This document shows, one piece after another, positions 23,357-23,878 of a DNA stretch of 23,878 bases. The notes beneath the pieces are model-generated. The model did not search any database. It was not told the DNA's origin and worked only from the letters and a program-made list of their open reading frames with translations. The position numbers were made by a program, and so were the translations under genes. Location: contig PTLK01000006.1 in NCBI GenBank assembly GCA_002938075.1, positions 1 through 23,878 of the forward strand. The letters run 5' to 3'. The stretch's first letter is position 1. Each line of letters opens with the position of its first letter. The DNA comes from Alphaproteobacteria bacterium MarineAlpha3_Bin3 (lineage in GTDB: Bacteria > Pseudomonadota > Alphaproteobacteria > Rhodospirillales > Casp-alpha2).

Positions 23357-23878
23357 ATGTTTATCCAGACGGAACACACACCCAATCCGGCGACATTGAA
23401 GTTTTTGCCTGGCTGTCCGGTCATGGAATCGGGCACCGCTAATTTCCCTTCCTCCGGCGAAGCCCAGAATTCGCCGTTGGCGATGGGGCTTTTCGGCGTC
23501 GACGGGGTGAGCGGCATTTTCCTGGGCTCCGACTTCATCACCGTCACCAAAACGGACGACAAGGATTGGGAAATCCTCAAACCCCAGATTCTCGGCTCCA
23601 TCATGGATCACTTTCAGTCCGGCAAGGCGGTGATGACCGAATCGGCCGAACAAGGCGAGGCGGAAGAATCGAAAACCGAAAACGACCTCGACAAGAAGAT
23701 CAAGGAACTGATCGACACCCGGGTGCGCCCGGCGGTGGCCCAGGACGGCGGCGACATCATCTACAAGGGGTTCGAGGACGGGATCGTTTATCTTCATATG
23801 CAAGGCGCCTGCGCCGGCTGTCCCAGCTCGACCGCGACCCTGAAACACGGCATCGAGAACATGCTCAAGCACTACATC
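23357..23878 (+). CDS. Nfu-type iron-sulfur cluster carrier protein, 3' end outside window
   Basis: The first 174 codons of an Nfu protein. The N-terminal Nfu_N domain begins MFIQTEHTPNPATLKFLPG (about 1-90, with VDGVSGIFLGSDFITVTK). An acidic linker follows (about 95-112), then the C-terminal NifU domain with IKELIDTRVRPAVAQDGGDI and the cluster-binding CxxC (C152, C155) in GACAGCPSS. Nfu proteins hold a 4Fe-4S cluster between two subunits and pass it to target enzymes. ATG 23357 is preceded by AAGGAAGGAAAGAG. The reading frame is open to the last base, so only the extreme C-terminus is missing. It sits downstream of trpS but has its own predicted promoter. Confidence 0.94.
   Translation, partial: MFIQTEHTPNPATLKFLPGCPVMESGTANFPSSGEAQNSPLAMGLFGVDGVSGIFLGSDFITVTKTDDKDWEILKPQILGSIMDHFQSGKAVMTESAEQGEAEESKTENDLDKKIKELIDTRVRPAVAQDGGDIIYKGFEDGIVYLHMQGACAGCPSSTATLKHGIENMLKHYI

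Overview
This 23.9-kb, GC-rich window looks like an alphaproteobacterial chromosome, most likely a Rhodospirillales-type organism. The evidence is the gene order (dnaK-dnaJ-dapB; mutS-glnD-murJ-trpS-nfu), the protein sequences and the codon use. Almost all of it is vertically inherited housekeeping DNA. I saw no rRNA, tRNA, CRISPR array, prophage or complete insertion sequence.

Layout. (1) 1-1656, plus strand: the 3' end of dnaK, with an unusually long acidic tail, then complete dnaJ. (2) 1657-2922: an accessory insertion between dnaJ and dapB. It holds a HigBA/RelE-type toxin-antitoxin module with its own promoter and operator-like dyad. The toxin gene is broken by a perfect 14-bp tandem duplication. 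Behind the antitoxin lies a decayed second copy of the dnaJ 3' end, then a pair of 70-bp-spaced repeats made of 10-bp iterations plus a dyad. (3) 2923-4364, plus: dapB (lysine and diaminopimelate synthesis) and nth (base-excision repair). (4) 4383-6280, minus: an envelope/cytoskeleton operon of an EI24-family membrane protein, a bactofilin and a small lipoprotein. (5) 6480-10146, plus: a PfkB-family (adenosine-kinase-like) sugar kinase, a GT9 glycosyltransferase and an AmpG-type muropeptide permease; then 10163-11185, minus: a second GT9 glycosyltransferase. (6) 11254-14086: a macro-domain hydrolase (plus) and NADP-malic enzyme maeB (minus), whose 3' ends overlap. (7) 14249-23878, plus: mutS, a 0.5-kb gap with an AT-rich island, glnD, murJ, trpS and the start of an Nfu-type Fe-S carrier gene that runs off the window.

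Functional themes are proteostasis (DnaK/DnaJ), cell-wall supply and shape (DapB, AmpG, MurJ, bactofilin, GT9 enzymes), DNA repair (Nth, MutS), nitrogen and carbon control (GlnD, MaeB) and translation or Fe-S assembly (TrpS, Nfu).

The most unusual part is the dnaJ-dapB interval. A toxin-antitoxin cassette sits between an intact and a degenerate copy of the dnaJ C-terminus, as expected for integration into the end of dnaJ with replacement of its 3' end. The toxin is silenced by a duplication that could in principle revert by slippage. Secondary points of interest are the AT-rich island before glnD, the nearly leaderless predicted glnD transcript, and a palindrome centred on the -10 box of the nfu gene.
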